This document shows positions 47,038 to 61,020 of a stretch of DNA of 64,000 nucleotides, in pieces. The DNA is taken from contig NC_088304.1 of NCBI RefSeq assembly GCF_032854445.1, forward strand, positions 8,195,704 through 8,259,703. The letters are read 5' to 3'. Both the position numbers and the translations under genes were made by a program. How positions within the stretch are numbered: the first letter of the stretch is position 1; every line of letters begins with the position of its first letter. A model generated the notes under the pieces. It was not told the origin of the DNA, did no database searches, and worked only from the letters and a program-made list of their open reading frames with translations. Origin of the DNA: Liolophura sinensis (lineage: Eukaryota > Mollusca > Polyplacophora > Chitonida > Chitonidae).

Positions 47038-47200
47038 TTTACTTTACTGGTGTTTTACGCCGCACTCAAGAACATTTCACTGATAGTGTGGCGGCCAGTA
47101 TAATGGTGGGAGGAAACCCATGACCATCCGCAGGTAGCTGAAAGATCTTTCGACGAACCTCCGGAGAGGAAGGCAACATAGCGTGCTAACAAGCAGGCTG
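47038..47200 (-). mobile_element. SINE family A, internally shortened
   Basis: TACTGGTGTTTTACGCCGCA, GCCAGTATAATGGTGGGAGG, CCGGAGAGGAAGGCAACATA, then AGCGTGCTAACAAGC from the head; the B-box region is deleted. Confidence 0.8.
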
Positions 47201-47294
47201 ACTATCCACCTAGATCATTCCTCGTACACTAGTATCAATTCTGGTCAACGAGGCTTCGACACGACAGGGTTTGTGTCCCTCCTCTGAAGGCCTT

Positions 47295-47470
47295 GAAAAG
47301 GGGAATGCAATTTGCTACTATTTACGCATTTACATGAACAGTAAGATTAGAATCCGAGGTAAATTGACAAGAGGCTGTGTTTCACCGGTTATGTGTGGTC
47401 ATTTGCCAGCCATCACACTGTGGCTGCTGCTCTGTTTTTTTTTTTCTCTCTATGCTGTACCTCTTAAATA
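47295..47470 (+). repeat. Dispersed repeat 'C'
   Basis: CTACTATTTACGCATTTACA, TCCGAGGTAAATTGACAAGA, TTTCACCGGTTATGTGTGG, CAGCCATCACACTGTGGCTG, TCTATGCTGTACCTCTTA. The 3' half matches the copy at 8271-8460. Confidence 0.65.
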
Positions 47471-48066
47471 TATGTACATTAAGAGTAATGGCAGCTGGAT
47501 AATGTCAGAAATTAAACAAAAACCATTTCTACCGAGTAGCCTCTCCCTGCCGCGTGCTACAGTACATCATGCAGACTTGCCCACTTCTAGTTATCGTAAC
47601 TAATGGAATTTTGGGGTAATTAATAACAACACACAACTTACGAAAGTGAATATATTTACAAATGGGATCAACACAAGTATCACAGCTGGTAACACACAAC
47701 ATTTATATTCTTCATTCACATGCAAAGTTTCAAACCTGTTCCAAAAAGACATATTTTTTTTCTGAATACATCAAATATTTATATGCAAACTATATGCAGT
47801 CGTTTTCAAAGTTGTTCAAGTCATCAGGAAGTCATTTTAAACTACATCATAAAAATTAAAATTTCAAGCCAAGTATCAGTGAAAAAGACAGTTTGAATGT
47901 GGACTGGCTTGCAGTTTAAGGAATATATTAACGGATACATGTAAATTCTCCCCGTAGATTTCTTTCAGTTTGAATTTCTTCAGAAATAACAGAAAAAATT
48001 AAGAGCCTCTGCCATCAGGCTAATAGCACCATACTTCAGACAAATGTTGGAACAAAAGGCAGATGT

Positions 48067-48072
48067 TTTATT
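48067..48072 (-). promoter_or_regulatory. RPAIN: Polyadenylation signal of RPAIN
   Basis: AATAAA on the minus strand, 37 bp past the RPAIN stop codon. It implies a very short 3' untranslated region; a later signal cannot be excluded. Confidence 0.5.
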
Positions 48073-48108
48073 ATCTTCTTTTTGATCTTGTAGGAAAATT
48101 TGCTGTCA

Positions 48109-51100
48109 TCAAATGACAACAAACATGAAGTCACAACCCTGTGAACAGAAAAAGAGGGCAATTAAATTCACTGATCAAATAAACTAAGTAACATTAAGCA
48201 AACAAACACCATACAAAATGCTTCAATATATTAATATCAAGCCATGAAGGGTGAATTTCTGTATGTATATTTCACACCTTATATTGCTCAGGCCCCACAG
48301 TGGTAAGTACAGTGTCAAAAACTGCACATTGTACATGTATGTGCAAATTACAGTAAACAATGATGAAATCCAAATTGTCATTAATAGGTTATACATCATA
48401 AAACATGTCACCCATGACACATCCCTATTTAGTTCTAGCTCGCGTACCCATAGATTATTATCTATAGAGACCAAGCCCTACTCCGTACTGCCATATTTTA
48501 CCAACCTACCTCTGGTAAATGTTGACGGCTATAAAACTCCTTAACGGTAGATCTATTTTAAAAGTCTCATGCGCTGTGCGGCCATGTTGACACTACTTGT
48601 ATGTCATGGTTTTGGGTGCCCGCATGTTGAACACTTGTCACTTCTCGGATTTTACCAAACCAGACTACGGAGTAAATAACACCACAAAAACTTTTGCCAC
48701 TAAAGTTCGGCAAGAGCCAAGTGTTCGACAAGCAGATCCCCAAAAACCTGACGTAGTATCAACATGGCTGTCCTGCTTGAAACACTTTTGAAAATGGATC
48801 TATTGTTCAGGAGTTCCCGTGTGCATTAACTAGAGGCTGCCCGGACAAGCATCTAACTGAGAAGAACAGCATGGTGGGTTGGTAAAATACGGCTGCAGGG
48901 AGTAGGAAGACGTTCAGGCTTAGCCTATATAGGTGATTTGCAATGACAGCCATCTTTGATATAAGATTGAGTATTGCCCACTGGTTGTCTATTGTTAGAG
49001 GCATCATAAGCTAGGCAGAGGCCCTTGGCTGGTAAGGGCATACAATGGGCAATATACACAAACTTACCTTAAAGATGGCTGCCACTGCAAACCATCTATA
49101 GATAACAATCTATGGGTAAGCCTGTAAGAGCTAATCTCTATCATGCTATCAACAGGTTCTACAAACCTGATATGTCATCAACAGGTACTACATACCAGAC
49201 ATGTCATCAACAGGTTCTACAAACCTGATATGTCATCAACAGGTACTACATGTACACGCCAGACATGTCATCAACAGGTTCTACATGTACACGCCTGACA
49301 TGTCATCAACAGGTTCTACATACCTAACATGTCAGCAACAGGTACTACATACCTGATATGTCATCAACAGGTTCTACATGTCTGACATGTCATCTATAGG
49401 TTCTACATAACTGATAGGTCATCTACAGGTTCTCCATACCTGATATGTCATCAACAAGTCCTACATGTACATAGTGCCCATGTCATCAACAGGTTCTACA
49501 TACTGCCCATGCCATCAACAGGTGCTACGTACCTGATATATCATCAAGAGCAGGGTGAGAATTTCGCCGCGAGTCCGCGAGCCGACTCGCGCCAAGACTC
49601 GTGCAAAAGTCCAGTGGGGCGAGTCCATGTGGACTCGCGCAAAACGTAACATGTATACATGGTTTGTTTGGTAAAAGGTTTCACTTTCTGACGCGTGTTC
49701 CTGTCTCAAATAACTTAAAATTGGGAACCGACGGATGTTGACACTCTCGGACATTTACGACTGCCGTAAATTGGCCGAGTATTGCCATACATAAGACACG
49801 GTCGCTGATTGGTCATGCAGAAATGTGTCAACCAGTCAATGCCGTTTTAACTCTGTCGAGGTTGACGACCGCTGCCAAACTCCTCACCTCGTTTTTTGAC
49901 AGCATGATCTCGGCTAAGCATCTGCGGGAGAATATTGACTATAAGTATTTTGTTCAGTCTTAACATTGAAGGCAGTTATACTGAATTTAGTGTCTTTAAA
50001 GATATAACTGTGAAGAAACTACTGGTTAACAAAACTTCGCCCTGTTTGTGCAGAAAAAATGTACCTTTGTATGGCAGAGGAATAGTTTGTTTTCAGTCGG
50101 ACACTCACACGAGGGCCGAATGACTGTTTACAAAAATGGCGTCCCGTGGGAAATGCATATCGAAAAGGTCCATTGCTCTTTGGGAGGATGATTTAAAATC
50201 AAATTTTGAATTTACGTTGGATGATGGAGGAGAGAAAGTAGTGGCTGCAACATGCAGTCTGCTTACATTTATGTTGTTATTTGAGTGCTTCTGTTCCTGA
50301 TGAATAAATCTGTTGAAATTTTCAACATTGGTTTTAACATCAAACTAAAAACGCAACTTTGTATAATCAGCTAAGCTTTTCTCATATGTTTATCATATGC
50401 TGAATTATGGTATTCATTTATTGTGTCCTGTTGCCTGATTGTTAGTTGGCACTTGTGACAAGGGCTCGCCATCAATAAAAGTCGATTTAGGTTAATTTGT
50501 CACCAAACCGTTTGTGTTTAAAGTTTTGATAAATCTAAACATTAAAAGAGTTAAACTGAATTTTAGTTGTTTCTTACATGTATATACATTTATTTTGAGA
50601 ATTTTCGTTTTGACTCTTTGGGCTCTCGCAAATGGCAGTAGTGGGAGTCCACCTGGACTCTCGCATCTCCGCACGAAATTCTGACCCTGAACAGGTTCTA
50701 CATATACATACCTGACATGTCATCAACAGGTTCTGTATGCCAGCTGCTCCCACTACAGTAAACCTTGGGTCCTGATCACAGTGACTGTTGTTGTGAGCTG
50801 CCATCCCCTCCTCCAGCTGCTGTCTGACCTGGGACAGGCTCAGGCAGTCCTGCTGTGGGTGACAAAAGAGACAGGGTGAGGCCTAACACTAAAGTAACAT
50901 ACAGACCTGGGGATGGTGAGGAGGGTTCTATCTTCAAAGTAAGCAGCATGTATTTACGAACGCTTAACTTTCAGCCACAACATGTACTACATTCTGGAGC
51001 AATAAAAACTAATCTGATATACTCATTATTATCATCCTGATTCTATTGTAAAGTACACCATACACACGTACACGTGACATACCATACCTCAGTGTCAATC

Positions 51101-54100
51101 CGAACTCCACATTTACAGAATATCACACTCAAGTTCTGCATCAGGGGATACCTGCAAACACAGAAGTCAGCTTATCGAGTATAACTGATTATGACTACAT
51201 AAGCATTCCCCCTTGAGTCATTGTGCTTTACACGCATGTAAAACTTCTCATAAACACATGCTGTACTTTTTGAGATACAAAACCTAACATTTTGTTTTAA
51301 CTTGGTTTCTAAAACACAATAGACTAAGTCAGGAATTTGGTAATTTACGATATTTAATAAGCACATATTCAATCAATGACGGAATATCCCCCTCATGCTA
51401 TTGTGCTCTACATCAGTGCAATCATAAAGTCAATAAATGCAGTGATTTTTAAGATACCACCCCTAACATTTTGTTCAATATTCTGTTTAATATTGCCTTC
51501 CCTGTTATTGAACGCCAATTCCAACACTCAGGGTACGACATACATTACTAATAAGCCGCCTACCACTGACACATTGGGCAGATCAGTTCATCTGTGTGCA
51601 GACATTCTACAGATGTACACGGTATAAATGTCTCACCAAACAGTAAACTTTGATCACGCCACCTACCTCTGACCCATTGGTTAGACCAGTTCATTTGTGT
51701 GCAGACATTCTATAGATGTACACAGTATAAATGTCTCATCAAACTGTAAACTTTGATCACACCACCTACCTCTGACACATTGGTTAGACCAGTTCATCTG
51801 TGTGGAGACATTCTATACATGTACACAGTATAAACGTCCCACCAAACTGTAAACTTTGATCACACCACCTACCTCTGACACACTGGGCAGATCAGTTCAT
51901 CTGTGTGGAGACATTCTATACATGTACACAGTATAAACGTCTCATCAAACTGTAAACTTTGTTAACACCACCTATCTCTGACACTGGGCAGATCAGTTCA
52001 TCTGTGTACAGACATTCTATACATGCACACAGTATAAATGTCTCATCAAACTGTAAACTTTGTTAACACCACCTATCTCTGACACACTGGGCAGATCAGT
52101 TCATCTGTGTACAGACATTCTATACATGCACACAGTATAAATGTCTCATTAAACAGAAACTTTGTTAACACCACCTACCTCTGACACATTAGGCAGATCA
52201 GTTCATCTGTGTGCAGACATTCTATACATGCACACAGTATAAATGTCTCATCAAACAGTAACTTTGTTAACACCACCTACCTCTGACACATTGGGCAGAT
52301 CAGTTCATCTGTTTGCAGACATTCTATACATGTACACAGTATAAACGTCTCATCAAACAGTAACTTTGTTAACACCACCTATCTCTGACACACTGGGCAG
52401 ATCAGTTCATCTGTGTGCAGACATTCTATACATGTACACAGTATAAATGTCTCATCAAACAGTAACTTTGTTAACACCACCTACCTCTGACACATTGGTT
52501 AGACCAGTTCATCTGTGTACAGACATTCTATACATGTACACAGTATAAATGTCTCATCAAACAGTAACTTTGTTAACACCACCTACCTCTGACACATTGG
52601 GCAGATCAGTTCATCTGTGTACAGACATTCTATACATGCACACAGTATAAATGTCTCATCAAACAGTAACTTTGTTAACACCACCTACCTCTGACACATT
52701 GGGCAGATCAGTTCATCTGTGTGGAGACATTCTATACATGCACACAGTATAAATGTCTCATCAAACAGTAACTTTGTTAACACCACCTATCTCTGACACA
52801 CTGGGCAGATCAGTTCATCTGTGTGCAGACATTCTATACATGTACACAGTATAAACGTCTCATCAAACAGTAACTTTGTTAACACCACCTACCTCTGACA
52901 CACTAGGCAGATCAGTTCATCTGTGTACAGACATTCTATACATGTACACAGTATAAATGTCTCATCAAACAGTAACTTTGTTAACACCACCTACCTCTGA
53001 CACATTGGGCAGATCAGTTCATCTGTGTGCAGACATTCTATACATGCACACAGTATAAATGTCTCATCAAACAGTAACTTTGTTAACACCACCTACCTCT
53101 GACACATTGGGCAGATCAGTTCATCTGTGTACAGACATTCTATACATGCACACAGTATAAATGTCTCATCAAACAGTAACTTTGTTAACACCACCTACCT
53201 CTGACACATTGGGCAGATCAGTTCATCTGTTTGCAGACATTCTATACATGTACAAAGTATAAATGTCTCATCAAACAGTAACTTTGTTAACACCACCTAC
53301 CTCTGACATACTGGGCAGATCAGTTCATCTGTGTACAGACATTCTATACATGTACAAAGTGTAAATGTCTCATCAAACTGTAAACTTTGATCACATCACC
53401 TACCTCTGACACACTGGGCAGATCAGTTCATCTGTTTGCAGACATTCAATAGATGCACACAGTAATGCTTCATCAAACTGTAAACTTTGATCGAATTCTT
53501 CCAGCAACCTCTGTTCTACAAAACAAAGAGAAGAACATACCAGGATGAATAAACAAGTAGGATTTTTTTAATTATAAAAGTATTCCAAAACAAAAGTAAC
53601 AAAAGTTAACAGACCTTTGGCACTAAAGATATGTTTCATAAAAAACATGAAAATAACTCAAGCCTAACTCAAGACTGATCTGAGCTGGGTGGATATACAT
53701 GTAGTTGGACAAATCAGATTTGTCTTTTTCTCTTTTGTACCACAAACACCTTGTCTGCTTCCACATACCTTAACAAATCAGATCTGCCTGAATCTCCACA
53801 AAACACACAGAAATGTGACCGAGACTCTCTTTGTACCCCAGACAACCTGTCAGCTCACTTGTACCTTCTCACATCAGATCTGCCTGAATCTCCACAAAAC
53901 ACACAGAAGTCTGACCGAGACTCTCTTTGTACCCCAGACAACCTGTCAGCTCACTTGTACCTTCTCACATCAGATCTGCCTGAATCTCCACAAAACACAC
54001 AGAAGTGTGACCGACTCTCTTTGTATCACAAACAACCTGTCAGCTCACTTGTACCTCCTCTCATCAGATCTGCCTGAATCTCCACAAAACACACAGAAGT

Positions 54101-57100
54101 GTGACCGAGACTCTCTTTGTATCACAAACAACTTGTCTGCTCACTTGTACCTTCTCTCATCAGATCTGCCTGAATCTCCACAAAACACACAGAAGTCTGA
54201 CCGAGACTCTCTTTGTATCACAAACAACCTGTCTGCTACCACATACCTTCTCTCATCAGATCTGCCTGAATCTCCACAAAACACACAGAAGTGTGACCGA
54301 GACTCTCTTTGTACCCAGACAATCTGTCTGCTAACACATACCTTCTCTCATCAGATCTCCCTGAATCTCCACAAAACACACAGAAGTGTGACCGAGACTC
54401 TCTTTATATCACAAACAACTTGTCTGCTAACACATACCTTCTCTCATCAGATCTGCCTGAATCTCCACAAAACACACAGAAGTGTGACCGAGACTCTCTT
54501 TGTACCCCAGACAACCTGTCTGCTAACACATACCTTCTCTCATCAGATCTACCTGAATCTCCACAAAACACACAGAAGTGTGACCGAGACTCTCTTTGTA
54601 CCCCAGACAACCTGACTGCTCACACATACCTTCTCTCATCAGATCTGCCTGAATCACCACAAAACACACAGAAGTCTGACCGAGACTCTCTTTGTATCAC
54701 AAACAACTTGTCTGCTCACACATACCTTCTCTCATCAGATCTGCCTGAATCTCCACAAAACACACAGAAGTCTGACCGAGACTCTCTTTGTACCCCAGAC
54801 AACCTGTCTGCTAACACATACCTTCTCACATCAGATCTGCCTGAATCTCCACAAAATACACAGAAGTGTGACCGAGAGACTCTTTGTATCACAAACAACC
54901 TGTCTGCTCACTTGTACCTTCTCTCATCAGATCTGCCTGAATCTCCACAAAACACACAGAAGTTTGACCGAGACTCTCTTTGTACCCCAGACAACCTGTC
55001 TGCTAACACATACCTTCTCTCATCAGATCTGCCTGAATCTCCACAAAACACACAGAAGTCTGACTGAGACTCTCTTTGTATCACAAACAACTTGTCTGCT
55101 CACACATACCTTCTCACATCAGATCTGCCTGAATCTCCACAAAACACACAGAAGTCTGACCGAGACTCTCTTTGTATCACAAACAACTTGTCTGCTAACA
55201 CATACCTTCTCACATCAGATCTGCCTGAATCTCCACAAAACACACAAAAGTGTGACCGAGAGACTCTTTGTACCCCAGACAACCTGTCTGCTAACACATA
55301 CCTTCTCTCATCAGATCTGCCTGAATCTCCACAAAACACACAGAAGTGTGACCGAGACTCTCTTTGTATCACAAACAACCTGTCTGCTCACTTGTACCTT
55401 CTCACATCAGATCTGCCTGAATCTCCACAAAACACACAGAAGTCTGACCGAGACTCTCTTTGTACCCCAGACAACCGGTCTGCTAACACATACCTTCTCT
55501 CATCAGATCTGCCTGAATCTCCACAAAACACACAGAAGTGTGACCGAGACTCTCTTTGTACCCCAGACAACCTGTCTGCTAACACATACCTTCTCTCATC
55601 AGATCTGCCTGAATCTCCACAAAACACACAGAAGTGTGACTGAGACTCTCTTTGTACCCCAGACAACCTGTCTGCTAACACATACCTTCTCTCATCAGAT
55701 CTGCCTGAATCTCCACAAAACACACAGAAAGTCTGACCGAGACTCTCTTTGTACCCCAGACAACCTGTCAGCTCACTTGTACCTTCTCACATCAGATCTG
55801 CCTGAATCTCCACAAAACACACAGAAAGTCTGACCGAGACTCTCTTTGTACCTCAGACAACCTGTCTGCTAACACATACCTTCTCACATCAGATCTACCT
55901 GAATCTCCACAAAACACACAGAAGTGTGACCGAGACTCTCTTTGTACCCCAGACAACCTGTCTGCTAACACATACCTTCTCTCATCAGATCTGCCTGAAT
56001 CTCCACAAAACACACAGAAGTGTGACCGAGAGACTCTCTTTGTACCCCAGACAACCTGTCTGCTAACACATACCTTCTCTCATCAGATCTGCCTGAATCT
56101 CCACAAAACACACAGAAGTGTGACCGAGACTCTCTTTGTACCCCAGACAACCTGTCTGCTAACACATACCTTCTCTCATCAGATCTGCCTGAATCTCCAC
56201 AAAACACACAGAAGTGTGACCGAGACTCTCTTTGTATCACAAACAACCTGTCTGCTCACTTGTACCTTCTCACATCAGATTTGCCTGAATCTCCACAAAA
56301 CACACAGAAGTGTGACCGAGAGACTCTTTGTACCCCAGACAACCTGTCTGCTAACACATACCTTCTCTCATCAGATCTGCCTGAATCTCCACAAAACACA
56401 CAGAACAGTGACCGAGACCCTTTGTACCCCAGACAACCTGTCTGCTAACACATACATGTACCTTCTCACATCAGATCTGCCTGAATCTCCACAAAACACA
56501 CAGAAGTCTGACCGAGAGACTCTTTGTACCCCAGACAACCTGTCTACTAACACATACCTTCTCTCATCAGATCTGCCTGAATCTCCTCGAATATGGCCAA
56601 GACAGAATCGATGTTGTTCAAATCATCATCAAACTGAAACAAGACAACAAAATATGAACAAGCAATGGTATGTACATGTACGTACCGACAATAAAATGCC
56701 ATATTTCTTCAGGTCTGACTGCAACGGAGAAGTATTTTTTTTATACTTGACAGATACTTTACAGCATAGCCAGTTAAAGGCACAGTCCATGTTCCAAATA
56801 CTTTACAGCATAGCCAGTTAAAGGCACAGTCCATGTTCCAAATACTTTACAGAATAGCCATTTAAAGGCACAGTCCATGTTCCAAATACTTTACAGCATA
56901 GCCAGTTAAAGGCAAGGTCCATGTTCCAAATACTTTACAGCATAGCCAGTTAAAGGCACAGTCCATGTTCCAAATACTTTACAGCATAGCCAGTTAAAGG
57001 CACAGTCCATGTTCCAAATACTTTACAGAATAGCCAGTTAAAGGCACAGTCCATGTTCCAAATACTTTACAGAATAGCCAGTTAAAGGCACAGTCCATGT

Positions 57101-60100
57101 CCCAAATACTTTACAGCATAGCCAGTTAAGGGCACAGTCCATGTTCCAAATACTTTACAGAATAGCCATTTAAAGGCACAGTCCATGTTCCAAATACTTT
57201 ACAGAATAGCCAGTTAAAGGCACAGTCCATGTTCCAAATACTTTACAGCATAGCCAGTTAAAGGCAAGGTCCATGTTCCAAATACTTTACAGCATAGCCA
57301 GTTAAAGGCACAGTCCATATTCCAAAATATCCATTTTAGCCAAATTTTGACACACACGTACATCAATACACATGTATGTGTGCATTTTCTGAAAGGTAAG
57401 CTGGTGTTCATTTCAACAAAGCAATCAATATTTTTATCAACAATGAAATTGTACATACTGATAAAAATGTTAAGCCTGATTTTAATACCACAATCAGACA
57501 AGTTTTACACTTAGAGATCCCATAATTTGTTTACAACCCTTATTCCTAACAACATTATTTTCACACTATATGTTCCATGACACAATATTTATGCTACATT
57601 AGTCTGTAAATTGCACATAAAAAAATAATCTGGCTCCCTGGCTCTACCTGGTTTCCTCCCACCATATAATACTGGTCGCAGTCATACAAGTTCAATATAT
57701 TTTAGCAAGCCCTAGCAAAGTAAAACTATTGGACAAATACATAACTGAAAAAACCTGTTGGTTGAGCAGGCCTACTATCATTTACAAGGACTGCCAGCTC
57801 AGCATTTGTCGATTTGCTTCAGGTGTTGCCATGTACAGTAGAATGTACAGGAAATGCGGAAAAGTACGTTCCGCCTGGTGTTCAGGCCGTGTGACCCAGT
57901 TCAAATTGCCTCCAGATGCAATAGGGATTCCTGACTCAGGTTACAGTCTCTAGAGGGATTACTGCATGCTGGCGACTTTACCCCCTAGTAGGTGTTTTCA
58001 AAAATACAACAAATTTTCATAGAAATCATGGAAAAAAATCCTGTGTCCAACTAGAGCTAATGACCTACACATTCAACTGTTGATCAAGGGTTCACTGTCT
58101 TTTGTTGTCAACAGTACTGCTATTTTACACATAATATTTTACACAATAAATATTCTGAAGGTTGATTCTGGGGCAAAACATATTTGCCCGTAAGGGTGTT
58201 CGCCCAACTCAGTACAATCGTAAGTCATACGGTGAAGCGTATGTATAGATCTGACAGCATGGACCACCAGAAAGGAGAGATAAAACTTATCAAAACTTAA
58301 CAGAGTAGTTGTGCTCAATGTTGCTTTTTATGGGTCAAGAATGGGTCAGTATGATACTGTTTGACATAAGTTTCGATACTTTGTTGAATATTACATGGCT
58401 TGTAAATCAACTGGTTTTACACAAGTGGTGATCAAAACGGCACGAACATGAACAGTTTCACCTTAGTTAGTATTACATATCCCTACTAAAGTTTAAGAAA
58501 TTGTTTTGGACTGAGACTGGAATTTCTGTAGTTACAGGGCCATATCTAGAAACAAATTTGAAGCTTCTGACCTACAAACTTTAAAGGTGACATTGTGACA
58601 GCATATATGAAGAAATTTTATCAAATGGAACAGTACAGACGCTTTTTGGAATCTTCTGAGTCTGTGAATGAAGGAAGTTTGTATGGAAACTTAACTTTTT
58701 ATTGGTAAACCATCACATTTGCATGTACTTGTTAGTTTTAATAGCGCCCACAAGTTTGGGAGCCCAAACATTTTCCAGGACTAAAATGGCTCTAGATATG
58801 GTCCTGAGTTAATCACATAATCACCCTGAATTCCTCTGCCTGATCGGCCAGCCTCGGCAAGTCCTCTTTGTCTCCCTTCAGAGCATGCCATTCTTCCTTC
58901 ATCAGGCTTTTGATGAAGGATTTGTTAGATTGGTGTGGAATGTTTCTGAATCTATCCTGAAGTTTCTGTCTGCTCGACTTCAGCTTCTCCAGGCACCTCT
59001 GAAAGACGCAACAAATGTCTCAGTAAGTCCTGTCAGATTCATTGTGCATGTCCCCCGACTCCCATCGTCCCACCCCCAACTCCATACACCATACAGTTCC
59101 AATTTCCCCTTTCAGATTACAAAAATGCCTTGTATGACTGTTAAATAAAGCATACATAAGAAATATTATACACCATTTATTTCACTCTCAAAATCATCTG
59201 TAACCACACTATTTCGCTGACTTAAAGATAGTAAAGATAAAAAAATAAACAACTTATTCATGAGAAAGATTACTTATTCAATTACTTCATTGGTGTTGAA
59301 CGCTGTACCCATGAGAAAGATTAACATTATGATAAAAACAATTTGTGTTGAAGGAAGACTTCTTGTAGATTTTGGCACGATAACAAATTGCGCTGTGTAA
59401 AGGCACCTTCATTATGTGAAGATTAACACGTTGAAAACATCAGATGTGTTCATAATGTGTTGTGCACAGGTCCTAATTATTCACAACTATGTTAAAAGTT
59501 CATATTTTCAGTAAGTTTAAGGCTGCCAATATGTTGTTATGTGCTCGTGTATGGGCCTTGATCATCCACTGTCAACCGCCCATATACACCTGCTATCAGT
59601 CACAAAACTGTGCCCCAGAATTCACGTAGTTTAAAGTGTTGACCAAATGATTTATTTATTTATTTATCTGATTGGTGTTATCAAGAATATTTCACTTATA
59701 CGACGCCAACCAGCATTATGGTGGGCGGAAACCAGCAGAGCCCTGGGGAAACCCACAACCATCCAAAGGTTGCTGGCAGGCCTTCTCACTTACAGCCGGA
59801 GAGGAAGCCAGCATGAGCTGGACTTGAAGTCACAGCAACTACATTCGTGAGAGGCTCCTGGGTCATTCTGCTGCGCTAGCATGCTAACCAACTAAGCCAC
59901 AGAGACCCCTTGGACAAATGGCACATCACATGTACTTTATGCTCAAAATTCTAGCTAAAACCAGAACTACTTATTAAAGTCTAGTGTGACAGCTGCTCAA
60001 ATTATTAGCATTGTCTCAGTAACATAAGAAAGAGGTACACATATCAGCCAAAGCCAAAGATGGCCAAGGTCTGCTATCATACCATAATGTGTAAATTTGG

Positions 60101-60981
60101 TCTTTAGAGAGAATTTCGTGCAGAATATGTCAGGAAATGAGCATTGGAATCGTTCAACACAGTAAACCATATGGATTACATAAAACAGTTTCATGGTAGA
60201 GAACTAGTGCATAAGGGTAATTGACAATTGATGATAAAACAAGTTTAAGTTGGGCTTATGCTTGAAGATTGTGGTGTGTTCGTAAACAATCCAGCCCAGC
60301 AGAATAAATAGACGGCTTAAATGACAGGTCTACATGCAGCCGTTAAAATGGAGTACTGCAGCTAATAGCCCCAGGTGGCTATTTCAACTTCTCTCTTTAT
60401 ACTATGCTGGCGGAGTATCACAGTCACGGCTGCAACCTATGGTAAACTATACGCCATTTCACGACGTAAACGTACAATACAGCCGGATCCTAGTCATTAT
60501 TCCTACGCCCACTGTGGCCAGATGGTCTGTTTATCATACGCTCACTACATGCCGACCCTGGCTGCACGATGATCAAACATATCGTCATCCTCTGCCTCGC
60601 GTCGGGAGGTGGCGCCTTGGTCAGCGTATCATTTTATGACATTCACTCTCTTGCTGGAGTCTGATGTACGGACATCGGACTTACACTGTAACCCTTACGT
60701 TATTTGCAAGACTTTCTCTGTACATTTTTTGAACTTTATTACTGATTTTAACATAACATGTGCATAGACGAGGCTGATATTTCATAAAAGGTAATTATTT
60801 CGGCTTTTCTAAAATAACAAGAAATACTGGATTGGAATCGCTCTAATAGATTCTTTTTACCGCTACCACAAACCTCTGGTTTTGGTTTTTACTTTCCTTG
60901 GTGTATTTTCATAATTTATACATGGATAGGTTGATAAATACTCTCAAAATATGTAACACATTTTATAGCTTGATTTAGGTT

Positions 60982-61020
<39 letters not shown>

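Noticed and set aside
53689-56821. Many 60-321 residue frames on both strands
   Set aside because: All lie in the 96-bp intronic array of RPAIN; the period is a multiple of three and the same peptide repeats.
56760-57325. Exon-derived origin of the 44-bp array in RPAIN intron 2
   Set aside because: No match to exon 2 or exon 3 ends and no donor-like core at the junction; treated as an ordinary minisatellite.
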